From: Alentia gelatinosa
Lineage: Eukaryota > Annelida > Polychaeta > Phyllodocida > Polynoidae
Length of the DNA stretch: 64,000 bases
Direction: 5' to 3'
Assembly (NCBI GenBank): GCA_950022655.1
Contig: OX465579.1
Location: 46,107,950 to 46,171,949 of the forward strand
In this document: in pieces, positions 13,901 to 28,900 of the stretch
How the letters are laid out: the number at the start of each line of letters is the position of its first letter
Position numbering within the stretch: the stretch's first letter is position 1
Position numbers and translations under genes: made by a program
Notes under the pieces: generated by a model
Told to the model about the DNA's origin: nothing
Database searches by the model: none
What the model saw: the letters and a program-made list of their open reading frames with translations, nothing else

Positions 13901-16900
13901 TGAAGAAGTCATGTTTATGACTATAATATAATATGCATCAAATAAAAGAGTTTAAAAAGTAGTAGTTGTTAGGAAGTGAAATTTATATGTAGATTCAATA
14001 TTTACAGAGATATTCAATTGTTTGTTAAAAATGGAAGGGGGGAAAAGGTATACAAAAACAGATGTTTACTTAATATTGATTTACAGTGAGCGTTTACCAT
14101 CTCCATAAGTGGCACTGACAGTTGTTTACACCCTAGGAAGTATCATTGTTAACAGGTGGACGGTTGGTCTTGTTGGTTATGGCCCATTATAGTACACCTG
14201 CTTGTAGAGTCATTGGGTGACTTGGCCACATTTTTGCTTTTTTATAGCTAACTAAGTACATATAAGACCATGATTTCTGTTTTAGACAGGATGTTTTATG
14301 GCCATACAATATCTTACAGTTTTAGTATTTTGACATGGATTTTTAAAAAAGTAGATTTTTTGGGGGGTGGGGGACCTTTTTGAGTCACAGGTCCATTGTT
14401 AAGAACTCTTTTCTGGACATATTTCTACCCCTAAAACTGGTTGAATCATAATAAAATATGCCTCATTTGAAAGAGAGTAAATAAAAATAGGTGCTAGGAA
14501 GTTGACTTTTTTGAGTAGATTCTATATTTACAGAGATCTTCAAGTATTTGTCAAAAGTGGGGGTTAGGGAGGATTTTGGGTGAAATGGGCTTTCTCAATA
14601 TTGATTAACAGGGAGCATTGGTGTAACCTGTATTATATCCATAAGTGGCACTGACAGTTGCTTACATCATAGGAAGTATCATTAGTCAGGTGAAACTAAT
14701 ATTTGCCATGATATTCATTTCTTTTTTTCCTAATTTCCTAATGAGGGGGGGGGGGGGGGCACATGTAATGCAGCCAACTTCCACCTGTGGACTCTTTAGT
14801 TCCTATCACTTTCCAAGCATTGGCACATGCCTCATACTCATATCCTTATGAGAACACTAAATATCTATTTGGACTCAGCCTTACTTTGAACATGGAGCCT
14901 GTAGCATGACCAGCTAACACCAGATGGTGCCATAACTTTGGCTTAGACTTGCCTTGTATTGAGTTTTAAATACGTCCACCTACTAATATGGCCCTTAGAG
15001 TCCAAGAAGTCTATTTATAGATGCACACTTAGCTCTTGTTCTTTTACGATGACTGTCAAGTGTATTTCCAAATACCAATAGCCAAGAAGCTCTTGCTTTT
15101 ATGCCCACATCTAATTGCATTGTACACACACGCACATCGGCTTGGTATCACATATCTTATATCTCACATCGTGAAGGGGTCCCCTGGCGTTACGCAGACC
15201 TCCCACGCGTCAGACGGACAGCGGACCAAGGAGATGGAGCTGAGGCAGAAGATCCAAAAGTTCGAGATGGGCGAACGAGGGCCGCTACAACTCATTTTCA
15301 GCAACACCATTATGGACTGGTTCGAGTTCTGTACCAAGTTAGGTGAGTCGTCATCAATGATATGTATAGATGGTCCTATAATATGATGAAGGAGAAAACC
15401 GATCCAGAATGTTCTGAATTTTTTGAGGAAAAAAAAGTAGATATTTGGAAAGAAATCATCATCTTTTTGCCCTTCAAATGCTTTTAGCCTTGTATTTATC
15501 CATTTAATTTTAGGACTAGGCTATATAATAGTACTATAGCATTGATAAATGGACATACCTGTACATCATGACATTTTGGACACCTCATCAATGACCTTTA
15601 ATTTTACTATTCGGTTAACCCGAACTCGTTCCCCCAAACCAAAAAATAAAACAACAAAAGTTATTAAAGCACCAGGAACCCAGTCCCAGGATTTTCTCAG
15701 TCTTTATTATTAGTGACCTACAGATGGGTTGGCCTGAATAGTGAAGCACTTTTGGCATTGTCCATATTTATCAGTATAGCCAGTGATATTTGGGTGTATT
15801 TACGTTAAAATGGATGCGGTTGTTTGTCGATTCGTTCCTCCCACTGCGAGACAGGAGGTATAGATAAAGGGAGGGGCGGCATTGGACCCCAATCACAAGT
15901 ATAGTTATTTATAGAACTTAACTTCTTTTCTTTCTTGCAAAACGCATCGATCAACAGGGAGAAGTTTTCGAACTTAATATACATTGATATAACGGGTTTT
16001 TACCATTTTTATTTGGATCAAAACATCTCTCAGCAGTCTTGAGTTTTTCAGATGTAGTGTGGTTTACAATCAGTGTTACTCAATCAAAACAAGATAGACA
16101 TCGAGATCAAAATTATATTACTAGCCTATATCAGGCAGAAGAGTTTTAGTTAGATGATGTAGATGAAAGATGAGTTATGATAGTCCTGATTTGGAGAAAG
16201 ATAATAATAAAGATTATGAGTGGCTAAACTCAGTTACGAGTTTTTTTTAATATTCAGACGAATACATGTAATGATTCATGTATACGGTAGCTGGAAAAGT
16301 TGACAACACCTTAGACGTCTCACATATCTAACAAAAAATGGAGAGGGTAGACGATGGTCCATCAACTTTGATTGGTGTTTAATGCGTATGAACCATCTCT
16401 CTTATACCTCCATGTTTTACTCGTGTGTTAGGTGTGCCAGCCGTACAGAGCCTGCAGCTGAACATCACCTCGCGTTTCCCCATGGAGTACGTGCTGCGTG
16501 AGACTCAGCTCGTCATGGGTTCACTGGGCACAGACGTCACATGTAAGATCTTCCGACTCACTGAGTGCTCCAGCAGCTCACACCGCGAGAACCACCCGCC
16601 TGTCTACCTGCCCTACGTAGTGTCCCGGTCACATGTAAGTCAGCCTTTTTCACCGTCTTTGTTCACTGTGATTTTAGTAGCCGTATCGTCATAAAACTTT
16701 CTGTACCCCGGTCACATATAAATCAGACATGATGTATATGTCCATTATAGTATTATACGGAAACTGGCTTACCGTCAATATTTTGACGTACTAAGACAGT
16801 CAGCCCGTTTTCGTATTATTATATACCGAAATTTTAGCTGGTCACGTGATCACATACCCCGTACGTCACAGTGTGACGTATGGCTATAAATATGTCATGG

Positions 16901-19900
16901 GTAGCAGCGGGCAGTATGTGTGGGTCATACGGTCATATGTATATAATGATATTAAAAAACATGGTTATGACGCCAGTACGGCCAAACTTATTCGAGGTGT
17001 CAACGATAAATCGTTCTGAACGAGGTCGGAGACTGAGTTCAGAACAATTTATCGTCGACTCCGAGAATAAGTTTGGCCGTACTGGCGTCATCAACATGTT
17101 TTTTTATTATTATATACCTTAGATTGGTTACAATCGTCCTAAACTCACCGTAAATCGACTCTGTTGACACTTTGCCTGTCACTCAGCGCGGTAAGTACAT
17201 CCCACGATTAACCCGGAAGTCAAATACACTTATGAAACTCTAGGAGGCGCCACCGCTAGTTCAAAGGTCAAACTAAATTCTCCCAACGTTGCCAAGTCAG
17301 TATTTCGCGTGTTGCGGTACGTCTTACACGTGCAACGGAACGAGTTATGACGTGTATTGACCAAATATCGAAGCAACTAAAGTGTAGCTTAAACCTGAGA
17401 CCGTTTGAATGGCGTTAATATGCGATATTGAACGATAACATCACTCGCCTTGCCGACTTGACGGTGCGGCTGCGATGACGTTATCATCGGGATTTCCCAG
17501 AGTGTAGGGAACCCCCGATAATGACGTCACACATATACGGCCTCCTTTGTTGACGCCCGCTCGGCGAGTGTCGATGTTGTTATCGTTCAAATACGCATAT
17601 TTCAGCTATTTAAACGGTATCAGGTGATTTCTAACCGTTAGTTTCCTCGAGATTTGGTCAATACACTTGATAATTCGTTGCGTTGCGCGTGTAAAACGCA
17701 TCAGAACACACGAAGTGAAGGGCGTCTGCCATTTGCAATTCTTCCGCCCAGAGTCGTGTTGTCGGCCTCTCGGCCAATCAGAATGCGTTATTTGTTCAAA
17801 GCACTCCGTAGTAAGCTCAAAGCACGCCGTAGTAAGCTCAAAGCACGCCGTAGTATGGTTCAAAGCACGCAATCTGTATGTAGGTACGATGCTACACGGC
17901 TTATCGCGCAATATGTACGTTACGAAGGAACCCCCCAGCAGCGTACAGTATGGTGGGTCACTTAGTGCATAGGTATATAATAATAGTAAGCATATCATCA
18001 TTATGCTTCCTGCCCTACATTGTGTCACGGTCACGATGTGTCAGGACTTAAACTCTCAATATTTGTAGTGGTTCATAGTCACCTGTCGTCACAAGGATGT
18101 CTGCCTTTCACAGTGTCACATTTATTACTCCCAATTTACACTGTGGTATTGCAGCAAAATTTGTTACTCTCAATGTTCATTATGGTATTAGGTCACTCAC
18201 CTCTTTGAATGTGTTACCGCAATTCTTTGCCAAGCAAAGAAATATAACCCTTTTCATATGTGCAGTATTTACATGAGGACATTGGAAGCTGTCCATGCAG
18301 ATTTACTCACAATTATATTAGAGATGCCCGTTTTCCGGTTGGTTTGAAGAAAAAGATTCTGTGTGTGTGTTTTTTTACAGTTTCTAAATTGTTCTATTGG
18401 AGATGAAGAACAAAGAAGATCAGAAATCGAAGGTTTTCCGGATCATTTCTAGATCTTACTGTTTTCTATACTTTGCAGCAGCAGACACATGAACAGAAAA
18501 GCGAGTCATGGCTGGACCTGCCGGCATGCAGTCAGAGTAACATGCCTGGCAAGGCGGCCGACTACATACTTGTCGGGCGCCACGTGCAGCAATGGCGGGC
18601 CAGCATCGACTATCATGACGTGGATGAGGACTCGGCCGAGATCGCCCATCCCAGGGGTGCGTTGTTTCATTTTTATGCTTACAGCTGAAGGTTCAAGTCT
18701 GGACTGTCGGCTTATCTATGTAAAATAAAACTGTCTGCTTTTCTATATAAAAAAACAAACACTTGAGTTTTGGTTATGTCATATTGTTCAGCCATTGTAA
18801 CTGGAAAAATAGGCCTTTAATAAATAATATAGCTCAGATGTGCGTCATTTCCTTAAAATAACATGTAATCCTAGAAATACCAAGAACTCAGAGCCCCATA
18901 TTTTCACTGGGTAATTTCACCAGTAATATATCACGCAAATCCGATAAAGTGTAGTCATGTTGAATAGGAAGAAACCATATCCGATTTTAACTTTTAAGAA
19001 AAATACCGTATGAAATATGCGCCAATATACAAGACCTGCATGGAAATTCCATGTATTCTGTATGACATTACAGTTCAGAAGGCGGTACAACGGTTCTTAC
19101 CGTTTGAAGCTACGTCCCCGGGAGGTGAGAAGCCGGAGAGTGCTTTGAGCAGTCAGCACACGGAGCGGTCCTTTGTACCCAGACAGCGCCTGGTGTTAGC
19201 CACCATCAAGGACAAAAAGGTCAGCATTTCTAATAATATTTGTGATCTACAGCGTTGCAGTTTGATAAAAAGCGGTCCAATGCATCAGCGAAATAGTATA
19301 CAGATATAGATGATTTTCTTTGAGAAATTGTTAAAATGTTGTAAAAAGGACAATGAGGATCCTCAGGTAATTTGTATGTATGGAACAATAAAATGGTTCC
19401 ATTGGCACTCCGATTTGTTGTCGATTAAGCTTACGTTATGTAATTAACTCATGTACCTAATAATCTTAGCACAAGTCCTTTTTTTCTTGAATATTACATG
19501 AGGACATGCTATTCTAGTACATGAATAAATAGAGCTATTGGTTTTTGCCATTACAGATGACTGTGTTTACGTACAACTGGGCGCAGAACCTGCAGGGAAG
19601 TCTGGAGTCTCAGCTCACCAAGATGGTGGCATGGCATAACGCCCGGAGTCTCGTGGTAACGAGTATCCTCAGTCAGAAAGCCGGCATCTTCAACCTGCCA
19701 CCCACCTACGTCAGTAAACGTTGTTTCTACCCCGATTGTCGATTTTATAATATGATAGACCTACAGCCTTTTGTGGTAATACACAAGAATAAATTGAATC
19801 TTTGTTACAGCCTTTAATATTCTTGGTGTGCTTCTTCGAAGTTTGATTATAAATTGTCAGGGATGTCAGAGTTCAGGGAACTCCCTGATATCAGGGATCT

Positions 19901-22900
19901 GCATAGACGACAGAAATATTTCCCTTACTATTCAAAAGCCTCAATAGACCCTGTGTGTGTCAACCCTATGTTGTTTCAGAAACCCTATATACACATCACT
20001 CCCCTGTAAATGTTTGTATTATTACTTCCATGATCTTAAGGGGTTTCCCTGACCAACTGCCTATAGATAATGCATAGATGTAAATCTCAAAATCCATTTG
20101 GCAGTTACCATAAGAACCACTTTGAATGCATATCTTACACCAGGAAGTAGCTTCATACTACAATCTCCCACTCATATGTTTGGTTTAATATCAATAGAAC
20201 ATGAAAGGTAGGGCCCTGCTTGGAAAGAGCATACACTGGGGTACCAATCTTTCTCATCAGGGGACACAGCTGTCATTGTTTTTGAGTTCCCAGTAAGCTT
20301 GTTTCATCATGTAGACGGTGGGAAGGGGGACGGGGGGCGTCGTCGCAGCAAATTACATCAGGGATTTTTTTTAAGGGCTGCTGACATGCCTGAGTATAAG
20401 GAATGTTCTCAGGTCTGTTGTTGGTACTATCTACGTAAAAGGGAATTTGAAGAGTCAATTCACCCACAGTGTGTAGCAGAGACTAGCCAAGACAGCTAGC
20501 CAAGATGGGTTTCTCGACCAGCATGATTATATACATGTGTACATGTATATGTAGTCTACGGTGTACAACAGATTTCCAAGCCTCGATGCCCTTGAATTGT
20601 ATTCAATGATTTGACATAAGGCAATAACCTTCTAGCTGCAGCCAATGAAAAAGAAACTTATTCTGTTCAAGTGCTCTCTTCAATGGACATAGTTGCACGG
20701 TAGACACAAAGTCTAGCTGTCACGCCTGTTAGGATGTTTATTGCCTGAATGTACATCCAAGTGTATTGCCGCTGTTCATATAGTGCCTCCTTATATTGCC
20801 CTCACAGGAGAACGACAACACGTACCTCTGTCTGAGTGACCTGCAGTCCTTAGTGAAGTACACAAACCCGCTGCCGTCAGCCACACAGGGCCGCACACGG
20901 TTAGTTTCCACAGTGCAGCGCCCGCTTTCCGCCCACTCCAGTATGGGGCACCTCCAGAACACGTTCAGGGACCAGAAGCCGCCCATGCCCATGCAGCGGT
21001 CCCCGTACGCTAACCTGCGCGACCCGCTCCACCGACACGGCGCCCAGATGCTCGAACTGAAGCGCAGCAAGAAAAGGGGTAAGACACCCTCTGGGCAGTC
21101 CCTGGTCAACTCTTGGTCAATGTGACAGACGTCCCTGGTGAATCCCCGGGCATTGAATGATTAGTGAATTGAAAGAAGGATAATAGTGTAGTTTGAAGTT
21201 GTGTGTTATGTATTATGAGAAAACGTGGTTACTGAGCCCGTACGGATGGCCGTTCGAGGTCATTTGATGATGAAAATACGGCCCGACACCGCAGGTGGGA
21301 GGGCCGTATTTTTTCAGCAAATGACCAAGAACGGACACCGTACAGGCTCAGTCACTACGTTTTCTTATTACTATACACCTCCCAACCATTTAAAACGCCC
21401 TTTTATTAACTTTACAAAGACCACCAAGGCTACTGCAATTCACTACGGCCCGCTGTCACAGCGGGCGCGAACATTATTTATACTACACCCCTAGCAGCGG
21501 GCAGTATTTCATACATGTTCGGCCATAGGTGTATAGTAATAAATTGTTTAAACGAACCGTCATTGCTTCTTTTTCATCCAATAGAATCTTTCTACATGGA
21601 AGTATGAAGATTACGAAAATCTAATGGCTTATCTAGCTTATGTGTGATTGTGTTTACATATGAATTACTGTGTTCACTTTACAGAGGAAGAAAAGAATGC
21701 CATTCTGATGCAACTGTATGAAAATTGGCAGCAGCGCATGGGTCCATCACATGCTCCAATCAATGTAAGATACTCATTGTTCTATGGTGCTTGCAATGTG
21801 CTACAATTGTTATGCCTGCTATTTGCCTACTGTTATGCCTACAATTTACATGCATATAATACAGATAAGGAATACTAGCACCCTATATATGCATTTCAAA
21901 CTGCATGAGTAAAGGATGGGCTGGATTCTTTGCATTTTTTAAAAAGCTTTTATTAGTTAGTGGACATTTTTTTCAATTAGACTTATTGAGGTTTAAATGT
22001 GCCCACCCACTAATTTGGCCTTTAGAGGCCGATAATTATATTTTAGGAATCACACTTAGCTCTTGTTTATACTGGAGTTGCATTTGAAATCTTACAAAGA
22101 TTCCATCTTCCAGTTTCTGGGTAATTATGTCATCGAAAGGCTGCTTTCCTAAATTATAGGCTTACAATGGCAAAGTTTCTGTTTCTAAAATACATCTATC
22201 TACAGCATATTACACAGTCATGTTTCGTATTGCGTCACTTCATTGGTTGATTAATGTATGATGATGTTGGGAAAATGACTACAAACCACGAAACGACCCA
22301 ATGGATGTTCAGGCAAATTTTAATAAATTGTCCTTTCAAGTACATTAACAATTTGTAGTTTTTATTCATGTTCCACTAAGTGCCCAATATATTAATGTAT
22401 AATAGGTTTATCCAAGTCTATATCTGTATATAGTTATGACTAAGAAATCAACAATTCTCTGCCGTAAATTATCACCACTCACTCGCTAAGTTTGACCACT
22501 GAGTGATTCACCGTTTACAGGAGACGGACTTGGAGCTGCTCAAGACGTCGTCTCGCATGATTCACAGCGTGGCCACTCCACTACTGCTCAGCCCTCACTG
22601 GCGACAGAAGGTGCTCCCCAAATCAGCCAGCTCTCGGCACGACAGCCGCGCCTCAGACACGACCAGACCCGTGAGTAATGCTTTATGATACGCTACTCCC
22701 TATTGATTAATTTTCTTTTTTTCTATATGTGTTTTTATTCATATTTTGCATGTTCATATACCTGACACCAAAGGGCCTCTCTATGTAGACCGGCTGTCAG
22801 TTTGGCCAGTGTTCACCATGCAACTGATAATTTACCGAGAGGAATGATAAAGAGGGCAATATGTTTTATATTAAGTTGAAATATTGTGAACCTGTATTGT

Positions 22901-25900
22901 GAAAGTCTATTCATCGCTTAATGTGAAATATTTTACGCAGGACACTACCCAAGTCGCGGCTCCATTTTGTATTTTCTTTAAGTCTATTTTACTATCACCG
23001 AGTAGTCTTTGATAGATGCTCTCATTGGCGGTCTCTACGGGGTAAAGCCCCGGTTTGAGAACACTATGATAAATACATGTGAGCAATTTACCACGTATCA
23101 GAGTCCTATATATCTTTCTGTGATTGTTGTTGCAGCGGTCTCGTCACAGCTCTGGTGCTAGCATCCGGAGTAAGCGGTCAGACAGCATGGACAGTAAGAA
23201 GCGGGTGGACTCTCCTGACATCACGGCGAACCGGCCGCCTACAGAGGAGGTGTGGCACGTAGACCTGCGCTCCTCCTTCGTCAGTCAGTACATACAGTAC
23301 CTGCAGTCACTCGGCTTCGTCCAGGTCCGAACCCGCTCCGCCTCACCAAAGCGAGGGTAAGTGATTTTAGTCCTGATAGCGCATCTTGGCCGGTTTCCTC
23401 TGAATGATTTGGAAACCTTATTATGATGTGCATCAGATCTTATGGAACAGGGGCAAACTAGTCAGTAGCGTTAAAGCATGGTGTCGGACAACATTTTTGT
23501 ATATCAAAGTGAGTTTCTTGTGAATAATCTGAACTGCTGGTCGATGGAACTATTTCAGTTAACTATTATAGTTAACAGAGTATATTCTTACTAGTATTTT
23601 CGGTGTGAATAGAAATTTGGACAGATGTCTGCATTTAGGTTCTCATTAGTATCAGTGATAGGGTAGTTTCCCTTGGTGAACACATCTGCTCTAGTATCCT
23701 ATGAAGTGCTCACTCTCTCATCTAACATTCACTTGGTCACCACCACCAGAAGCCGTCATCTTAGTGGAGACGTTCAACCAACACGCCCACCGCCCGAGGT
23801 CCGCCAAGTCATCAAACCCAACTACACCTACCTGCAGAAGACGCTACCCGGCGGCATTATGTTGCTTGAGGTCGGCTTCAAGGAGGTCTTCTTCTGCATC
23901 TACGTGTATGCCTTCGAGTGCTCGCGCCTCCCCATCAGTAGCATCAACCCACAGGTAAGCGGCATTAGCAGTGAGCAGCTCCTTCTGTGAGTGGTTCTCT
24001 CCATTAAGAAGCTCTCGCAATAAGGGTTTTCTCAGTAATAAGTTCTCTCAGAGACAAGCTTCCTCAGTGACCATTTCTTGTAGTGAGAAGTTGTCTGGGT
24101 GACAGGTCCTCTCAGTGACCGGTTCTAGCCTACACTATAGAGAAACGGGCTTACTGTCTCCGTACGGATATAATACGCGGTAAATTCGGCGATCAGATGA
24201 ACCGATGCCGAAGGCAGAGGTTCATCTGATCGCCGATTTTACCAAGTATTTTATCCGTACGGAGACAGTCAGCCTGTTTCTCTATTATTATATACCATAA
24301 AATATCCTATTTTAACCCTTGCCTCTTGGGAAGTTTTTGGATTTCCCCGCCCTACATGCCCCGTACGCCACATACATACCCCGTACATCACCTAGGTGTC
24401 GTACGGATATAAATACGACATGGGTAGGAGCGGGCCGTATGTGTAGGATATACTACCACAGGTATATAATAATATGGTGTCTGTTGAGGAGATCAGGGGC
24501 GTATATTTTTAATCGAGATGATGGTTTTCACATTTCCATGGAAATCAATGTTTTTGTACTCTCAGTATATGGGCCTCCCAATAGACCCTCAGCTTCACAT
24601 CGTAGCTAACACCAATGTGTTTTCTATGTTTTCTCGGTCTCTGAGGCACCAAATTTCACCTGAAAAATATTTCCACTTATTTTGTCCACCCAACCGATAT
24701 CCCTGTTTTGATAAAGGCAGTGTTGAAAAAAATACATGTAGGTTGAGGTGATAATAAAATGATTTATGATTGTTGGGTTGGAATAGTAATACAAATCTGT
24801 TGTGATTGAATTGAAGTGGTAATAATTGCATTATATGAGTCCCAGTATAATCAGGAGGTAAGACAAAGATGGAATAACCCAAGTATATATATTCCTAAGT
24901 ACCTGGTATTGATATTTGTATCAGGGATGAAATAAAGTGGGTTTCTTCTAAACTGTAGGTGTTTTGTTTTGATAACAGCTGGCCGTTATTTTCACCGACG
25001 AGTGTGAGAAGTTCAAAGACCTGACCCACGTGCACTCATTCGCCCACGACTTCCACCTACGCACGGTCCAGTCGTACATCACAGGGCGCCACCCGGTACT
25101 CGGCCAAAACTACCACCTCAGCGGCCTGCTGCAGGACTTTATCCAGTATTATTCCTACGCCCCGTCCTTCTCCCGCAACTATGTGCTCTCAGGTGAGCCC
25201 CCCTATGAAATTTCCCCCTAAAATTAAGGAAAAAATCACCAGCCCGTCTTTCAATGCAACTTAGAAGACCGTTGAGGTAGGAAGATCCATTTCCCTTAAA
25301 AGGGGCACCACCAGATCGCCATACCTATACACATGTATATCCCATATGAAAAAAAATGTATACAGAAGTCTGTCATTTTGAATAGGAAGCTTCACCGAAA
25401 GTCTGGGAACTTTGATTTTTTTTTAATTAAGGGGACTTTTAGAAATTGTAAGAGATCGTTAATTAATGACATAATTAATATAGGAAAAGTAATTAATGGT
25501 TAGTTGGAAACTGACCTTAATATTAGTCATATGATTTTAGTTGGGGAAACTTCAAAACAAAAGTCCCACGAAAACGGACTACATGAGATCTCTTTTCGTT
25601 TCATTTTTATACCAGTTAACTGGGAAGAACGCCTTAGGGCGACAGATTATGTATTTGTATGGCTTTAATTGTTTACTGAATTAAAAAAACAGCTTTTAGA
25701 ACTCTGAGATATTGAAGTTGTTTCGGTATGCTTCAGAATATCTATCATGATAGGACGTAATTGAGTTTACTCTCACAAGTAAATTCCCTGAAGGATATTT
25801 TCTGAAGTCAACTTCTCGTGTTTGTAGGCTTGTGTGACCTGCCGCTGGCCACCAACAACGCCAGTACGCAACTGTTCCGCTACATGCTGGACCACGACAA

Positions 25901-28900
25901 ACTCTACGGGATGCGTGCTATCCGCATGGTGCGGCTCGTCGACGACGACCAGGAAATCGTGAGTCAGGCTTCATCCAGCACATTTTCCAATACAAAACTC
26001 CCAAAGGATGACTGCTCCCCCAGACAGAGACCACGTTATGAAGAAGTTATCTCACATTTTAGCATTTGGAACAGATTATCTCGCAACAAAAACTATAAGC
26101 ACATCTGTACTATCGTGCAATTCAATTATAATCTATTTGAAACTATTCTCATGGAAAAAAAGGTTTCATTTATTATAACCCAGGCTTTCCAAAGTATACG
26201 ATTCATTTTGAGAATCCACTCATGGCATCTTTGGTTCCAGGGCGTGCTTGAAAGAATGCATCGGAATAACAAAGTTAAACCTTACAGTCATGTGTCCTCT
26301 AAAGTCAATTTCGGTTGTGTCCTCAGTTTTTTTTTAGGGTAATGAGTATGTCCAGATAAAGTAAACCGATATTGTTCTCTGGTTTTGTTTAGGATAACGA
26401 GTATGCCCTGGTGAAACAGTTCAAGGACGAGACTCAGATGATGGCCGTTCAGCCGAACGACTACGACGTAGGGTTGGTGATCACACACGACACCTCCAGC
26501 TCCCGCATGCCGGAGCCCGACCGCCCCGTGCTCCGTCTCCGCTACTACGTGCTGCTCACCAGCCGCAAGGAGCTCTTCCCCAAACAGACCCTGGAGAAAC
26601 GGCTGGGGATGTTCAAGACCACCGGCGCCCGACAATTCCCTGCCGGTAGGTCCCTTAGTGTCGTGTGTCCGCTCTGGGCTTATGGTATCAATTTTGCCCG
26701 TATTTTTTCACCTTTTATTGATTACGTCTGCACTACGAGTGATGTCTGCACGCCTCTTGACTTTCGTGTTCATTCTAGAAATTTCTCACATTTGGTAGGA
26801 TCAAATTACTTTTGCTGTTAATGCTATTTTATCGTTTGATATACAAGGATGCAAATTTGCCGACAAATGACGGAATCCATTTTTATTCATAATTTTTAAA
26901 ACAACGTAAATATTCAGCAATATTTACACCACAGTAGCACGCACTGGCGGGAGGCACCTGGTGCTACCACCGCAGCCCAAGCAATCATAAGCAGCCTGCT
27001 GGGTGCTAAAAGTAACACTGCAGTCCAAAAAAATCGAATATATACCTATTTATAGCCATTCTGTCGCAAAGATAATGTTAAAATACTTAGTTTTCAACGT
27101 TTATAATTTTCAATTTTTTGCTCAATCCCAGGTTTTGTTCCTGATAGAAACACAGTGCTTCGTTGAAGTCTTCGAAACATATTTAATGAAACCTAGTCTG
27201 ATATTAAGTCTTGAAATCTACCGCTTTGTGTCGAGAAATCATTTCTAAATTCCCTGCTCTGTTGTTACCATCTAGCACTGTTGACTTAACATCAACATGA
27301 CATAAAAATTGAAGCCCTGCTTGGAGAGCTCATATTATAGTACCAGTCCTACTCACCAAGGGACACAGTTTTTGAGTTCACAGTAGGCTCGTTTATTGTA
27401 GAGTTGGGGGAGGGGGGAGGGGTCGTCGTTAACGCCGCAAGCGACATGGGGAATTCCATCAAGGTATGCTGACATCCCTGGTATTTTAACTTACTATGGT
27501 ACCTGGGAACCCCTTCTAGACGAACCTCCCCATAGATGGCATATATAATGAACATTTCAATGACAACAGATCTGTACTGTGTACGTCAGAGATGCCAGTT
27601 TTCCATTTTTCCGTGGAAATCCACTTTTTCATATCCAGTATATATCATTACGTTTCCTTGTGTAAAAAAAGGTTGATATTGATTTAGCCTCATTTACGCC
27701 AATAAAAGAGTGGTTAAAACCTCCCCACAGACCCTCGGCCCCATGCCATGGCGGAAAAGGGCATAATATCCAAGTTTTCACGGTCTCTCTGAAGCAGAAA
27801 ATTCCACATAAAAAATATTTCCACTTTTTTTCCTGACCCCAACTGACATCCCTGGTACGTTCATGGTCTTCAGGTGTGGCTATGGTGGAGGTACCTGGGA
27901 CCGAGCAGAAAGACGTAGCTGACACGGAGGCTACGGGAGGAGAGGGAGAGGAGGAGGCCGAGGGAGATGAGCCCATCATCCCACCGGTCGTCCAGTACAT
28001 AGGTGTGCGGCAGGAGACCACCAACTACCTGGGCTACACTAACAAACAGCAGGCCATCATCTTTAACATGCTCATCAGCCAGGCCGAGCAAGCCAGGTAG
28101 GTTGACGCACATTTTCTATCTTTGAAATTTGGAAATGTATAGTTAAGCTTGACCCATTGGTATGTTTGGGTGTGGTGGGGGGGTTGTCTTGGGATTTTTT
28201 TTCTCCAAATCATGTTGTACTATGCCTATGAGTTAGGCAAAGGCAATATACCCATTGAAACTGGAGCCGTTGGAAGATGGGTGTAGATTACACCCAAACG
28301 TATACTCCAGTATAAATAAAAGCTTTAAAAAAAAAACATGAACACTATTTTCAAAGTACACTACCCGTACATAGTTATTTGTAATTTTTTGGTAATACCG
28401 TTAAGATATCACTACGATGTCTCAACATGTCGCCAATTTTTATATTTGTTATAATATCCAGAAGTATAATTTTTCAAGTTTTTCTGATTTCGGGAAATAT
28501 TGATTTTACTTTTGCCATTTTCAAGGTTCAAGTGTACCTAGAAGTAAAAACTTTGAAAACCTTGTTTATTACAGGACGAACATACAGGAGATTGTGGGCA
28601 ACGCCATGTCGCAGTGTCGACGCGACATGCTGTGGCACCGGATGTTGCTACCTGGTAACGTCACTGAGGAGGAGGGGCGACGTAAGCGACGCAGCGAGCA
28701 CGACGAGGGCAAAGAACCTGTGAGTCAAAAACTAACGAAAATTGAAATGAAAAATGAAAATACAAAAATACAATCGTTCGATGTGCGGCATAGTAGGGGG
28801 ATTAGTAAAGAGTTGCCCGTGGAGATGTTCTGAATTGCTTTTGTTATTAGAATGTTATTCCTATGAATGATGATACCACCAATACTTAGGACCCGTCGTT

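Noticed and set aside
17606..18034. 142-residue open frame on the minus strand and matching frames on the plus strand
   Set aside because: They lie in the arms of a large palindrome, which yields mirror-image open frames. There is no family resemblance.
25818..26342. 174-residue open frame reading past the exon at 25828-25958
   Set aside because: Only the first ~43 codons are SZT2. The rest is intron read-through past a good GTGAGT donor.
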